Assembly: GCA_016721465.1 (NCBI GenBank)
Contig: JADKIA010000008.1
Coordinates: 62,001-126,000, forward strand
Direction of reading: 5' to 3'
Length of the DNA: 64,000 nucleotides
From: Ideonella sp.
GTDB taxonomy: Bacteria; Pseudomonadota; Gammaproteobacteria; Burkholderiales; Burkholderiaceae_C
The notes beneath the pieces are model-generated. The model was not told the origin of the DNA. It ran no database searches and saw only the letters and a list, made by a program, of their open reading frames with translations. The stretch's first letter is position 1. Every line of letters begins with the position of its first letter. Of this stretch, positions 52,045 through 64,000 are shown in pieces. The translations under genes and the position numbers were made by a program.

Positions 52045-53649
52045 TCACTGCACGCGCTTGTAGGTGGTGTAGCCCCCATGTGGCCGGGTGTCGGGCGCCA
52101 GCACGAGCAGGCCGTGCGCTGGCAAGGTCACCGACAGCAGGCCGGCCGTGAAGGGCTCGGTCCTGGCGGACGGCTCCAGCAGGTTCAGCAGCGGCGCCGC
52201 GTTCATCAGCTTGGAGTCGGGCACCAGCACGCTTTCGCTCACCGTGCTGCTGCCGGGGTTGACGATCACGATCACCGCATCGGCGACGCGGTCGGTGTGG
52301 CGCTCGAAGGCCAGCAATTGATTCGACTCGATGCGCCTGAAATTGCCGACGCGCAGCGCGCGGTGCTCGCGGCGCAGCTGGATCAGCTGCCTGGTCCAGC
52401 GCAGCTCGGGGTTGGCCTCGGTCACCAGGTCCCAGCGCATCGGCGCACGCATTTCCGGGTCGTTGCCGCCGGCCATGCCGACTTCGCTGCCGTAGTACAG
52501 GTTGGGCGAGCCGGGCAGCGTGAACTGCAGCAGCTGGGCCAGGCGCCGCTGCGCCGGGTTGGGCAGCGTGGTGGCCACGCGCGCCGTGTCGTGGTTGTCC
52601 AGCAGCATCCAGCTCTTGAGCGTGCGCTCGATGCCGGTCTCCGACACCACCCGCTCGATCATGCGCGCGGCCGTGGCCGGTGCGATCTGGCCACGCGCGG
52701 TGCGCATCACCACCTCGCGCAGGGTGAAGTTCATCACCCCGTCGAGCGCGGGCATCCATTCCTTGGGATAACTCCAGATCTCCCCGACCACCAGCGAGCC
52801 CGGCTTCTCGGCATGCGCGGCCTGCGTGAGCTGGTGCAGGTACTCGAAGCCGATGTCGTAGGCCACGTCGAGCCGCCAGCCGTCGACACCCTCGCGCAGC
52901 AGGCTGCGCACGGGCGAGTCGGCCCCGCCCCAGAGGTGCTCGCGCACGGCCGGGTTCTCCAGGTTGAGCTCGGGCAGGTTCTGCGCGCCGGCCCAGGCGC
53001 GGGCGCCACCAGGGTACTCGTGGCCGAAGTAGAACCAGCTGCGGTACGGGCTGCTCGGGTCGGCCTCGGCACTCCGGAAGGCGGCTGAGGCGCGGCCCAT
53101 GTGGTTGAACACGCCATCGAGCACCAGCTTCATGCCGCGCGCATGCAGGTTGCGGGCCAGCGTGGCCACATCGGCCCGGCTGCCGAACTCGGGCGAGACC
53201 GCGTTGAAATCCAGCGAGTCGTACTTGTGGTTGGTGTAGCCGCCGTGGATCGGGTTGAGGTACAGCACATCGGCGCCCAACTGCTGCACGTGGTCCAGCC
53301 TGCCCATGGTGCTTTGCAGATCGCCACCCCAGAAGTCGACCTCGTGGCTCCACACCTTCTGCGCCTCGAGGTAGTGGCCGGCGCGGGGCAGCTCGTCCCA
53401 GCGGCGCAGCACCTTGGGCGCGGGGTAGAGGTGCCTCTTGGCATCGAGATTGGCCGCCGGCGCGAAGCGGTCCACCAGCACCTGGTAGACGACGGCGCCG
53501 TTGCGCCAATCCCGCTCACGCGCCTCGAAAACGCCGGCGAGTACGTTGTCTGATTCGTTGGCCACGGTGGTGGCCGCATGGGATGGCGTCATCGCGAGGG
53601 TTCCGGCAAGCGCGGCGGCGAGGGCGGCGGCGGTGAGGGTCTGCCTCAT
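52045..53649 (-). CDS. Exported alpha-amylase/cyclomaltodextrinase-like GH13 enzyme of the mal operon
   Basis: The protein has 534 residues. A signal peptide (LTAAALAAALAGTLAMTPSHA) is followed by a GH13 barrel: VVYQVLVDRFAPAANL, YLNPIHGGYTNHKYDSLDF, LDGVFNHMG, the nucleophile in VDGWRLDVAYD, the acid/base in LVVGEIWSYPKEW, and LLDNHDTARV. A C-terminal beta domain ends it. It would cut maltodextrins in the periplasm before uptake. Its ATG 53649 overlaps the malG stop by four bases, so it is the fifth gene of malK-malE-malF-malG. It differs from the larger amylase at 39712, which has an extra C-terminal module. Confidence 0.93.
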   Translation of the reverse strand: MRQTLTAAALAAALAGTLAMTPSHAATTVANESDNVLAGVFEARERDWRNGAVVYQVLVDRFAPAANLDAKRHLYPAPKVLRRWDELPRAGHYLEAQKVWSHEVDFWGGDLQSTMGRLDHVQQLGADVLYLNPIHGGYTNHKYDSLDFNAVSPEFGSRADVATLARNLHARGMKLVLDGVFNHMGRASAAFRSAEADPSSPYRSWFYFGHEYPGGARAWAGAQNLPELNLENPAVREHLWGGADSPVRSLLREGVDGWRLDVAYDIGFEYLHQLTQAAHAEKPGSLVVGEIWSYPKEWMPALDGVMNFTLREVVMRTARGQIAPATAARMIERVVSETGIERTLKSWMLLDNHDTARVATTLPNPAQRRLAQLLQFTLPGSPNLYYGSEVGMAGGNDPEMRAPMRWDLVTEANPELRWTRQLIQLRREHRALRVGNFRRIESNQLLAFERHTDRVADAVIVIVNPGSSTVSESVLVPDSKLMNAAPLLNLLEPSARTEPFTAGLLSVTLPAHGLLVLAPDTRPHGGYTTYKRVQ

Positions 53650-54539
53650 CAACCTTTGACTCCACCCGAGGTGAGGCCCGAGACGATCCAGCGCTGTGCG
53701 GCCAGGAACACCAGCGTGATCGGCAGGCCCGACAGCACGGCCGCGGCGGCGAAGTCGCCCCACAGGTAGCGCTGCTCGTAGAGGTAGTACTTGCTGCCCA
53801 CGGCCAGCGTGAGGTTGGGCTCTTCGCGCAGCAGCACCGAGGCAATGGGGTACTCGATGATCGTGCCGATGAAGGCCAGCACGAACACCACCATCAGGAT
53901 GGGCACGGCCATGGGCAGCAGCACGCGGTAGAAGGCCTGCCACGAGGTGGCGCCGTCCACCTTGGCGCACTCCTCGATCTCCACCGGCACCGTCTCGAAG
54001 TAGCCCTTGATGGTCCAGATGTGCATGGCCACGCCGCCGACGTAGGCCACGATCAGACCGCCGTGGGTTTCCACACCCAGCCAGGGCACCACGCCGCCCA
54101 GCCCCTCGAAGATGGCGTACACCGCCACCAGGGCCACGGCCACCGGGAACATCTGCAGCAGCAGCATGCTGTTGAGGATGCCGGTCTTGAAGCGGAACTT
54201 CAGCCGCGCAAAGCCATAGGCGGCGGTGGTGGACACGGCCACGATCAGCAGCGAGGACAGCGTGGCGATCTTGATCGAGTTCCACAGCCACAGCAGCACC
54301 GGGAAGGGCGGCTGCACCACGCTGCCATCGACGCGGGTGTAGGGGATGCCGAGCGCAAGGCTCCAGTGCTCGAAGCTGATCTCGCTGGGGATCAGCGAGC
54401 CTGTGGCGAAATTGCCCGGGCGCAGCGAGATGGACACCACGGCCAGCAACGGAAACAGCGTGACGGCGATGAGTGCCCAAAGACCGAGGTGCGCACCGAG
54501 GACGCGCCAGCGTTGGCTTTTTCCCGTGACGATGGCCAT
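53649..54539 (-). CDS. malG: Maltose/maltodextrin ABC transporter permease MalG
   Basis: The protein has 296 residues with six membrane helices. Family marks include VSISLRPGNFATGSLIPSEISFEHWSLALG and the EAA loop VPVEIEECAKVDGATSWQAFYRVLLPMAVPILMVVF, where it contacts MalK. The C-terminus LTSGGVKG matches the MalG tail, which reaches into the MalE site or translocation pathway in E. coli. It begins six bases after malF ends and overlaps the amylase start. Confidence 0.95.
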   Translation of the reverse strand: MAIVTGKSQRWRVLGAHLGLWALIAVTLFPLLAVVSISLRPGNFATGSLIPSEISFEHWSLALGIPYTRVDGSVVQPPFPVLLWLWNSIKIATLSSLLIVAVSTTAAYGFARLKFRFKTGILNSMLLLQMFPVAVALVAVYAIFEGLGGVVPWLGVETHGGLIVAYVGGVAMHIWTIKGYFETVPVEIEECAKVDGATSWQAFYRVLLPMAVPILMVVFVLAFIGTIIEYPIASVLLREEPNLTLAVGSKYYLYEQRYLWGDFAAAAVLSGLPITLVFLAAQRWIVSGLTSGGVKG

Positions 54540-54545
54540 GGTGGC

Positions 54546-56186
54546 TTATCCTTTGCGCTGCGGCGTGCCCTGCGTGAACTTCAGGTTCAGCATCGACATC
54601 AAGGCCACGAGGAAGAAGATCACCGTCGAGATCGCCGCCGCCAGGCCGAAGTTCGCGCCGGCGTCGGTGAAGGCGATGCGGTAGGTGTAGGACACCAGGA
54701 TGTCCGTGGTGCCGGCGGGCAGCTTGGTGTTCAGGTAATCCGGCCGGCCGTCGGTGAGCAAGGAAATGAGCACGAAGTTGTTGAAGTTGAAGGCAAAGGC
54801 CGAGATCAGCAGCGGCGTCAAGGGTTTGACGATCAGGGGCGCGGTGATGCGGAAGAAGTTGGTCAGCGGCTTGGCACCGACGATGGCCGAGGCTTCGTAC
54901 AGGTCCGCCGGTATGGCCTTGATCAGGCCGGTGCACAACACCATGATGTACGGGTAGCCGAGCCAGGTGTTGACGATGAGGATCATCGCCTTGGCCAAGG
55001 TGGGGTCGGCAAACCAGGCGGGCTTCACACCAAACACCGCGTCGAGGATGGCATTGATCTCGCCGAAGTTCTGGTTGAACAGGCCCTTGAAGACGAGGAT
55101 GGAGATGAAACCCGGCACCGCGTAGGGCAGGAACAGCAGCGTGCGGTAGAGCGTGCGGTACTTCAGCGCCTCCCAGTTCAGCACCACGGCCAGCGTCATG
55201 CCGATGGCGGTGGTCAGCAGCACCGTGAGCGCGGCGAACAGCACCGTCCAGACGAAGATCGAGACGAAGGGGCCGCGCATGTCCGGGTCGCCGAACATGC
55301 GGGTGTAGTTGGCCAGTCCCACATTCACCTTGAAGCCGGGCTGCAGGCGCAGGCCCTTGCTGGGGCCGTCCTGGCCTTCGAAATAGCCAGTGTCGCGGTT
55401 GGGCCGATAGCTGGCCTTGCTGGTCATGTCCAGCAGACCGCCACCAGGCTCGGCCGCCCACACCGGCCTGAATGGCGCGAACTCGCGCAGGCCGGCGTAG
55501 GCCAGCACCCGCCGATCGGGCAGCTGCAGCTTGAGCATCTGCAGCCCCGGGCGCTGCGCGATCAGCGCGCGCAAATCCAAAGCGGGGCCGAGCGCAGCGC
55601 CATCGGCCTGCGCCTGCATGGTCACCGGCGAGTTCACTCGACCGGCCTCGGTCAACACCATGGGCGCGGAAACGAAGCGCGCGCCCTCGGCGCCCTCCGC
55701 GGGCGCGAGCTGCAGACGCACCGCGCCGCCGTCTGCGGCGTGCAGCGTGAAGGCCATCGCCCCAGCCTCGTCCACATCCGCTTGGTCCAGCAGGTAGGCG
55801 CGGGCGCGGTCCTCGCTCAGCAGGTTGCTGGACGAGTAGTTGGTGAAGCCGATCTGCACCGTGTAGACCAGCGGGAACGCCACGAAGGCCAGCATCGCGG
55901 CCACGCCAGGAAACAGGTAGCGCCAGGCCAGCGTGCGCGCCGACAGGTAGACGTACAGCGCCAGCATGCCAACGGCCAGCGTCACCACGGCCCACACTGG
56001 CTGGCCTTGCGCATGGAGGCTGAAGGCGATCCACGCGAAGGCCAGCGCCACCAGCGCGGCGAGCGACCGGCCGAGCCACGGCGAAGCACGCCGCCGTCCA
56101 GCAGCCGCCGCGGAACCGGCTTCGCCGGTCCGCTGGGGGCGCTCACCTGCCGGGGAGGCGTCGAAGGCGTTTTTGGGGGAGGTCAT
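54546..56186 (-). CDS. malF: Maltose/maltodextrin ABC transporter permease MalF
   Basis: The protein has 546 residues, close to E. coli MalF (514), with the large periplasmic P2 loop present (residues about 115-275: FTNYSSSNLLSEDRARAYLL...YRPNRDTGYFEGQDG). The permease core follows with PYAVPGFISILVFKGLFNQNFGEINAILDAVFGVKPAWFADPTLAKAMILIVNTWLGYPYIMVL and the EAA loop IPADLYEASAIVGAKPLTNFFRITAPLIVKPLTPLL. The first ~28 residues (NAFDASPAGERPQRTGEAGS...) are encoded by a copy of the dispersed palindromic repeat, so the N-terminus is unlike other MalF proteins. The ATG at 56186 overlaps the malE stop. Confidence 0.94.
   Translation of the reverse strand: MTSPKNAFDASPAGERPQRTGEAGSAAAAGRRRASPWLGRSLAALVALAFAWIAFSLHAQGQPVWAVVTLAVGMLALYVYLSARTLAWRYLFPGVAAMLAFVAFPLVYTVQIGFTNYSSSNLLSEDRARAYLLDQADVDEAGAMAFTLHAADGGAVRLQLAPAEGAEGARFVSAPMVLTEAGRVNSPVTMQAQADGAALGPALDLRALIAQRPGLQMLKLQLPDRRVLAYAGLREFAPFRPVWAAEPGGGLLDMTSKASYRPNRDTGYFEGQDGPSKGLRLQPGFKVNVGLANYTRMFGDPDMRGPFVSIFVWTVLFAALTVLLTTAIGMTLAVVLNWEALKYRTLYRTLLFLPYAVPGFISILVFKGLFNQNFGEINAILDAVFGVKPAWFADPTLAKAMILIVNTWLGYPYIMVLCTGLIKAIPADLYEASAIVGAKPLTNFFRITAPLIVKPLTPLLISAFAFNFNNFVLISLLTDGRPDYLNTKLPAGTTDILVSYTYRIAFTDAGANFGLAAAISTVIFFLVALMSMLNLKFTQGTPQRKG
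56104..56183 (-). repeat. Dispersed GC-rich palindromic element inside the malF 5' end
   Basis: A copy in the same orientation as that at 24381 (GCCGCGGAACCGGC-TTC-GCCGGTCCGC, then a G/C-run hairpin and GGCGTCGAAGGCGT). Here it is translated as the start of malF. This suggests insertion at the malE/malF junction with the start codon re-supplied by the element. Confidence 0.65.
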
Positions 56187-57378
56187 TTCACCAGCATGCG
56201 CGCCGCGGCCCCGTCCAGCGCCGCCTTGGGGCTCTGCCGGCCCTGGCTGATGGCTTCGAGCGCCGCGTCCATCGCCGGCCAGAAGCGGCCCACCTCGGGG
56301 ATGTTGGGCAGGGGCTCGCCAGCGCGGGCGTTGTTCATCGTGGCCAGGATGCGTGCGTCGGCAGAGAGCTCGGCGTAGTAGGCCTTGTTGGCCGGCGTGC
56401 CCAGCGGCACGTCGGCGGAGATGAGCTTGAGCTGGTCCACCTTCAGCAGGTGGTGCTCGATGAATTCGCGGGCGATGTCCTTGTGCTTGCTGGGCGCGGC
56501 CACCATGCAGCCGAGCACGCCGACGAAGGGCTTGGTGGGCTGGCCGGCCACGACGGCCGGGATGGGTGCCACGGCGAAATCGATCTTCGCCTTTTGCGCA
56601 TTGTCCCAGGCCCAGGGGCCGGTGATCATCATCGCCACCTCGCCGCGGGCGAAGCCGGCTTCCATCTCGGCGTAGCGCGCGCCGCGCGGCATGTGGCCGC
56701 CTTCAATCAGCCTGGCCAGCATCTGCGCGCCGGCCAGGGCGCCGGCGTTGTTCACGCCCACGACCGTGGGGTCGAGTTCGCCGGCGGCATTGCGCGCAAA
56801 GACAAAGCCGCCCGCACCAGCCAGCAGCGGCCAGGTGAAGAAGCTCTTGTTGTAGTCCCACAGAAGGGCACGCTTGCCCTGGCCTTGCAGCGCCTTGTCC
56901 AGCGCCATCACCTCGTCGAAGGTGGCCGGCGGTGTCTTCACCAGCGCGCGGTTGACGATCAGGCCAATGGCCTCGATGGACAGCGGATAGCCCCAGACCT
57001 TGCCGCGGTAGCTGAAGGCCTTCCAGGCCGAATCGTCGATCTGGTCGCGAACGCGCTGGTTGGGCGCCACCGGAACGATCAGGCCGGACTTGGCCCACTC
57101 GCCCACCCGGTCGTGCGGCCAGCAGAAGATGTCCGGGCCCTTGCCCGCGCCGGCGGCGGCCTGGAACTTGTCCGGCGCGCCCTCGGGGTGCTGCACCACC
57201 ACCTTCACGCCCGAAACCCGCTCGAAGCCGTCGCCCACCTTCTGCAGGCCGTTGTAGCCCTTGTCGCCGTTGATCCACACCAGCAACTGCGGCGGCTTGT
57301 CGGCCGCATGGGCTGCGATGCAGGGCACCATGCCCAGCGCCAGCGCCGCCACGGCGGCCAATGCCTTGGGCTGAAGGC

Positions 57379-57382
<4 letters not shown>
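56183..57382 (-). CDS. malE: Maltose/maltodextrin-binding periplasmic protein MalE
   Basis: The protein has 399 residues. A signal peptide (VAALALGMVPCIAAHA) is followed by QLLVWINGDKGYNGLQKVGDGFERVSGVKVVVQHPEGAPDKFQAAAGAGKGPDIFCWPHDRVGEWAKSGLI, with the MalE sugar-pocket aromatic and acidic positions, then MITGPWAWDNAQKAKIDFAVAPIPAVVAGQPTKPFVGVLGCMVAA and the ending TALEAISQGRQSP-like region. It delivers maltodextrins to MalFGK2. ATG 57382 overlaps the malK stop by four bases, and its own stop overlaps the malF start. Confidence 0.95.
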
Positions 57383-58494
<1,112 letters not shown>

Positions 58495-58566
58495 GTCATG
58501 TCTCCGCGCCGCCGGTGGATCCCGCGGCCATCTGTTTCGTCAAGCACCCAGCGCCGAGGCCCGAGA

Positions 58567-58581
58567 TGTAGCCAATATACA
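58567..58581. promoter_or_regulatory. HexR-like operator candidate (malK side)
   Basis: TGTAGCCAATATACA keeps both TGTA/TACA ends of the motif seen at 36948, 42424 and 58679. It lies 73 bases upstream of malK in the malK-glgP divergent region. Confidence 0.45.
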
Positions 58582-58678
58582 TTCCTGTGCGGTCATTTCG
58601 CAATGCGGTTCGACCCCGGTCAAATGCCCATTTGCCCGGGGAGAACGGCCACTTCGGCCTCCATTCGGGTATTCCAGA

Positions 58679-58693
58679 TGTAGGATTACTACA
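58679..58693. promoter_or_regulatory. HexR-like operator candidate (glgP side)
   Basis: TGTAGGATTACTACA: perfect TGTAG/CTACA arms. It lies 99 bases upstream of glgP in the malK-glgP divergent region (58495-58791), which otherwise contains no gene. Confidence 0.6.
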
Positions 58694-58791
58694 CGGTTAC
58701 TTGTCCGGACGTTTCATACTTGGCGCCATGCGCGAGATCGACCGGAAGCGATCCGCAGCCGCCGCACGGCACCACCCGCGAGGACCCCACC

Positions 58792-61284
<2,493 letters not shown>

Positions 61285-61313
61285 CCTCATCGGCGCCCAG
61301 GCGCCGCGCCCCC

Positions 61314-63515
61314 ATGCTCTCCGAAGCGCAAGTCCACGCCCTGCTCGAAGCCCGCCACGGTGACCCATTTGCAGCGCTGGGCCTGCACGCCGATGCCGAT
61401 GGCGTGTTGTGGGTGCGGGCCATGCTGCCGGGCGCCACATCGGTGGTGGTGCACGACACCGCCACCGGCCGGCGCATCGCTGGGCTGGCCTTGCGCGATG
61501 AACGGGGCCTGTTCGAGGGCACACTGCCGCGGCGGCGCCAGCGCTTCGACTACCGCCTGCAGGTGACCTGGGCCGATGGCCAGCATGGCCGCTATGCCGA
61601 CGCCTATGCGCATGGCCCGCTGATTGACGACGCCGACCTGCACTACCTGTCCGAAGGCACGCACCTGCGGCCCTTCGAGGTGCTTGGCGCCATCCCCATG
61701 CGCTTGGGCGAGGGCGTGTATGCGGTGGACGGCGTGCGCTTCGCCGTCTGGGCGCCCAATGCGCAGCGCATCAGCGTGGTCGGCAGCTTCAACAACTGGG
61801 ACGGCCGCCGCCACCCGATGCGCTCGCGTGGCGCCTCGGGCGTGTGGGAGCTGTGGGTGCCGCACGCCGCGGTGGGCGACGCCTACCACTTCGAGATCGT
61901 GGCCGCCGATGGCCGCCTGTTGCCGCTGAAGGCCGATCCGTACGCCCGCGCCTGCCAGCTGCCGCCGGCCCAGGCCAGCATCGTGGCGCCGATGCCCGGG
62001 CGCAAGCCCCTTTCGGCCGAACGTGCGGCGGCCAATGCGCGCGGCGCACCCATGTCGATCTACGAGCTGCATGCCGGCTCATGGCGCCGCCACCCCGATG
62101 GCAGCTACCACGACTGGGACATGTTGGCCACGTCGCTGCCCGGTTATGTGGCCGACCTGGGATTCACGCACATCGAGCTGCTGCCCATCACCGAGCACCC
62201 GTTCTCGGGCTCCTGGGGCTACCAGACGCTGGGGCAGTACGCCGCCACCGCGCGTTTCGGTTCGCCCGAGGGCTTCTCCCGCTTTGTCGACGCCTGCCAT
62301 GCCCAGGGCATCGGTGTGCTGCTCGACTGGGTGCCGGCGCATTTCCCGTCCGACGCCTTCGGCCTGGCCCAGTTCGACGGCACCGCGCTGTACGAATACG
62401 CCGACCTGCGCGAGGGCTACCACAAGGACTGGAACACGCTGATCTTCAACTTCGCCCGCCGCGAGGTGCGCAACTTCCTGGCCGGCAGCGCGCTGTTCTG
62501 GGTGGAGCGCTTCGGGCTGGACGGCCTGCGCGTGGACGCCGTGGCCTCGATGCTCTACCGGGACTACAGCCGCCAGCCGGGCGAATGGGTGCCCAACGTG
62601 CATGGCGGGCGCGAGAACCTCGAAGCCATCTCGCTGTTGCAGCGCGTGAACGAGATCCTGGGCGCCGAGACACCCGGCGCGGTCACGCTGGCCGAAGAGT
62701 CCACCGCGTTCCCCAAGGTGTCCGCACCCACCTGGGCAGGCGGCCTGGGCTTCCACTACAAGTGGAACATGGGCTGGATGCACGACACCCTGGCCTACAT
62801 GGCACAGGACCCGGTGCACCGCCGCTACCACCACCACCAGATGACCTTCGGGCTGGTGTACGCCTACAGCGAGAACTTCGTGCTGCCGCTCTCGCACGAC
62901 GAGGTGGTGCACGGCAAGGGCTCGCTGCTGAGCAAGATGCCCGGCGATGAGTGGCAGCGCTTCGCCAACCTGCGCGCCTACTACGGCTTCATGTGGGCCC
63001 ACCCCGGCAAGAAGCTGCTGTTCATGGGCCAGGAATTCGCCCAGCCCGGCGAATGGAACCACGAGGCCGAGCTGCCCTGGGGCCTGCTGGCCGACCCGAA
63101 ACACGCCGGCGTGCACGCCCTGCTGCGCGACCTGAACCGGCTCTACCGCCAACGGCCCGCGCTGCACCAGCTGGACACCGAGTCCGCCGGCTTCGAGTGG
63201 ATCGATGCGGAGGACGCTGATCATTCGGTCTACTCCTGGCTGCGCCGCGACGCCGCGGGCCAGATGGTGCTGGTGGTGTGCAACCTCACGCCCGTGCCCC
63301 GCGAAGGCTGGCGCCTGGGCGTGCCCGATCAAGCCGGCAGCCCCGCGGTCTGGCGCGAGGCGCTCAACACCGATTCCGCGCACTACGGCGGCAGCAACCT
63401 GGGCAACGGCGCGGCGCGCCTGGCCGTGCAGGCGGTGCCCGCGCATGGGCGGGCGCGGTCCATCGTGCTCACGCTGCCGCCGCTGGCCACGCTCTACCTC
63501 ACCCCAGACGCATGA
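61314..63515 (+). CDS. glgB: 1,4-alpha-glucan branching enzyme
   Basis: The protein has 733 residues. Two N-terminal beta-sandwich (CBM48-like) parts precede the GH13 barrel: HIELLPITEHPFSGSWGYQTLGQYA, VLLDWVPAHFP, the nucleophile in GLRVDAVASMLYRDYSR, the acid/base in TLAEESTAFPKV, and LPLSHDEVVHGKGSLLSKMPGDEWQRFANLR. It transfers alpha-1,4 chains to alpha-1,6 branches. Its stop overlaps the glgX start (ATGATGA). Confidence 0.96.
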   Translation: MLSEAQVHALLEARHGDPFAALGLHADADGVLWVRAMLPGATSVVVHDTATGRRIAGLALRDERGLFEGTLPRRRQRFDYRLQVTWADGQHGRYADAYAHGPLIDDADLHYLSEGTHLRPFEVLGAIPMRLGEGVYAVDGVRFAVWAPNAQRISVVGSFNNWDGRRHPMRSRGASGVWELWVPHAAVGDAYHFEIVAADGRLLPLKADPYARACQLPPAQASIVAPMPGRKPLSAERAAANARGAPMSIYELHAGSWRRHPDGSYHDWDMLATSLPGYVADLGFTHIELLPITEHPFSGSWGYQTLGQYAATARFGSPEGFSRFVDACHAQGIGVLLDWVPAHFPSDAFGLAQFDGTALYEYADLREGYHKDWNTLIFNFARREVRNFLAGSALFWVERFGLDGLRVDAVASMLYRDYSRQPGEWVPNVHGGRENLEAISLLQRVNEILGAETPGAVTLAEESTAFPKVSAPTWAGGLGFHYKWNMGWMHDTLAYMAQDPVHRRYHHHQMTFGLVYAYSENFVLPLSHDEVVHGKGSLLSKMPGDEWQRFANLRAYYGFMWAHPGKKLLFMGQEFAQPGEWNHEAELPWGLLADPKHAGVHALLRDLNRLYRQRPALHQLDTESAGFEWIDAEDADHSVYSWLRRDAAGQMVLVVCNLTPVPREGWRLGVPDQAGSPAVWREALNTDSAHYGGSNLGNGAARLAVQAVPAHGRARSIVLTLPPLATLYLTPDA

Positions 63516-64000
63516 TGAGTCTCTTGCCCGATCGGCTGCAGGACGGCCGCAGCGCACCCATGGGTGCGCTGGCTCGCGACGGCGGTGTGAACTTCGTGGT
63601 GTTCTCCGACCATGCGCTGAGCATCGAGCTGTGCATCTTCGACACCTCGGGATCCCGAGAGTTGCGCCGCTACCGCTTGCACGGCCCGCACGATGGCCTG
63701 TTCCACGGCTTCCTGCCAGGCCTGGGACCGGGCCTGGTCTACGGCCTGCGGGCGCATGGGCCCCATCAGCCGGAGGCCGGCCACCGCTTCAACGCCAACA
63801 AGCTGCTGCTGGACCCCTGGGCACGCGAGATCGTTGGGCGCCATGTCTGGCGGCCCGAGCACTGCGGTCACAGTCCGGGCCACCCGGACGGCCACCGCTC
63901 CTTCGACACGCGGGACAACGCGGGCATTGCGCTCAAGGCCCGCGTGGCCGCGCCACCCAGCGTGGCGCCGGCCTGGCACAACGCGCCGCGCATCGCGTCT
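63512..64000 (+). CDS. glgX: Glycogen debranching enzyme GlgX, N-terminal part (cut by right edge)
   Basis: 163 residues are visible. The N-terminal CBM48-like domain is typical of GlgX/isoamylase: LQDGRSAPMGALARDGGVNFVVFSDHALSIELCIFD, GLVYGLRAHGPHQPEAGHRFNANKLLLDPWAREIVG. The catalytic barrel lies outside the window. It removes alpha-1,6 branches and works with GlgP. The start is ATG 63512 or the next ATG at 63515; both overlap the glgB stop. Confidence 0.92.
   Translation, partial: MMSLLPDRLQDGRSAPMGALARDGGVNFVVFSDHALSIELCIFDTSGSRELRRYRLHGPHDGLFHGFLPGLGPGLVYGLRAHGPHQPEAGHRFNANKLLLDPWAREIVGRHVWRPEHCGHSPGHPDGHRSFDTRDNAGIALKARVAAPPSVAPAWHNAPRIAS

Noticed and set aside
52045..56079. Single 1344-residue minus-strand protein spanning amylase, malG and malF
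   Set aside because: The first 800 residues are a frame shadow of malF and malG. Only the part from 53649 down has a signal peptide and GH13 motifs, so the amylase gene was limited to 52045-53649.

Overview
The window is high-GC DNA packed with protein genes. The gene families suggest a betaproteobacterium of the order Burkholderiales, probably from the Rubrivivax/Leptothrix/Comamonadaceae side. The pointers are a Bug/TctC-type periplasmic binding protein, a glucokinase-RpiR fusion regulator, the kdsD-kdsC-lptC cluster, glycine-rich RRM proteins, and dispersed GC-rich palindromic elements ending genes. The assignment is inference; there is no rRNA, tRNA or housekeeping marker in the window to fix it. 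No CRISPR array, insertion sequence, prophage or tRNA gene was seen.

Layout. (1) 1-10375, minus strand: a tightly coupled operon of seven genes, mostly with 4-base ATGA/GTGA overlaps. In transcription order it has two paralogous TonB-dependent receptors, a tiny exported protein, a YfiR-type periplasmic protein, a hybrid histidine kinase (CHASE-like sensor, two receivers, Hpt), a response regulator with PAS-GGDEF-EAL, and a second GGDEF protein cut by the window edge. It looks like an outer-membrane-to-c-di-GMP signalling unit. (2) 10932-22499, plus strand: a TPP-dependent enzyme, the ANTAR antiterminator nasT, then nitrate assimilation: ABC nitrate transporter, NADH nitrite reductase nirBD and assimilatory nitrate reductase nasA. 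A sigma-54-like promoter and an intrinsic terminator lie in the leader, as expected for NtrC plus NasT control. (3) 22510-28848: acyl-CoA synthetase, HDOD protein, TSUP permease, GMC oxidoreductase and an RRM protein whose ribosome binding site is folded into a hairpin. (4) 28985-34826: SDR, lptC, kdsC, kdsD (LPS Kdo supply and LPS transport), with a CPA2 antiporter and apt divergent.

(5) 34857-64000: an alpha-glucan and glucose island. It holds a glucokinase-RpiR fusion regulator, a second, frameshifted glucokinase, a MATE transporter, a large exported alpha-amylase, a MalA-like TonB receptor, a complete malK-malE-malF-malG transporter with a second exported amylase, and glgP-glgB-glgX. It is interrupted by two gene relics (flavin-dependent halogenase, S9 peptidase), a Bug binding protein, a 1281-residue RTX protein and a glutathione S-transferase. 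A 15-bp palindrome close to TGTAGT-N4-CTACA occurs five times, and only in the three divergent promoter regions of this island. This suggests one sugar regulon, most simply controlled by the Glk-RpiR fusion. Polymers would be cut outside the inner membrane, taken through the TonB receptor, imported by MalEFGK, and processed by GlgP/GlgB/GlgX and glucokinase.
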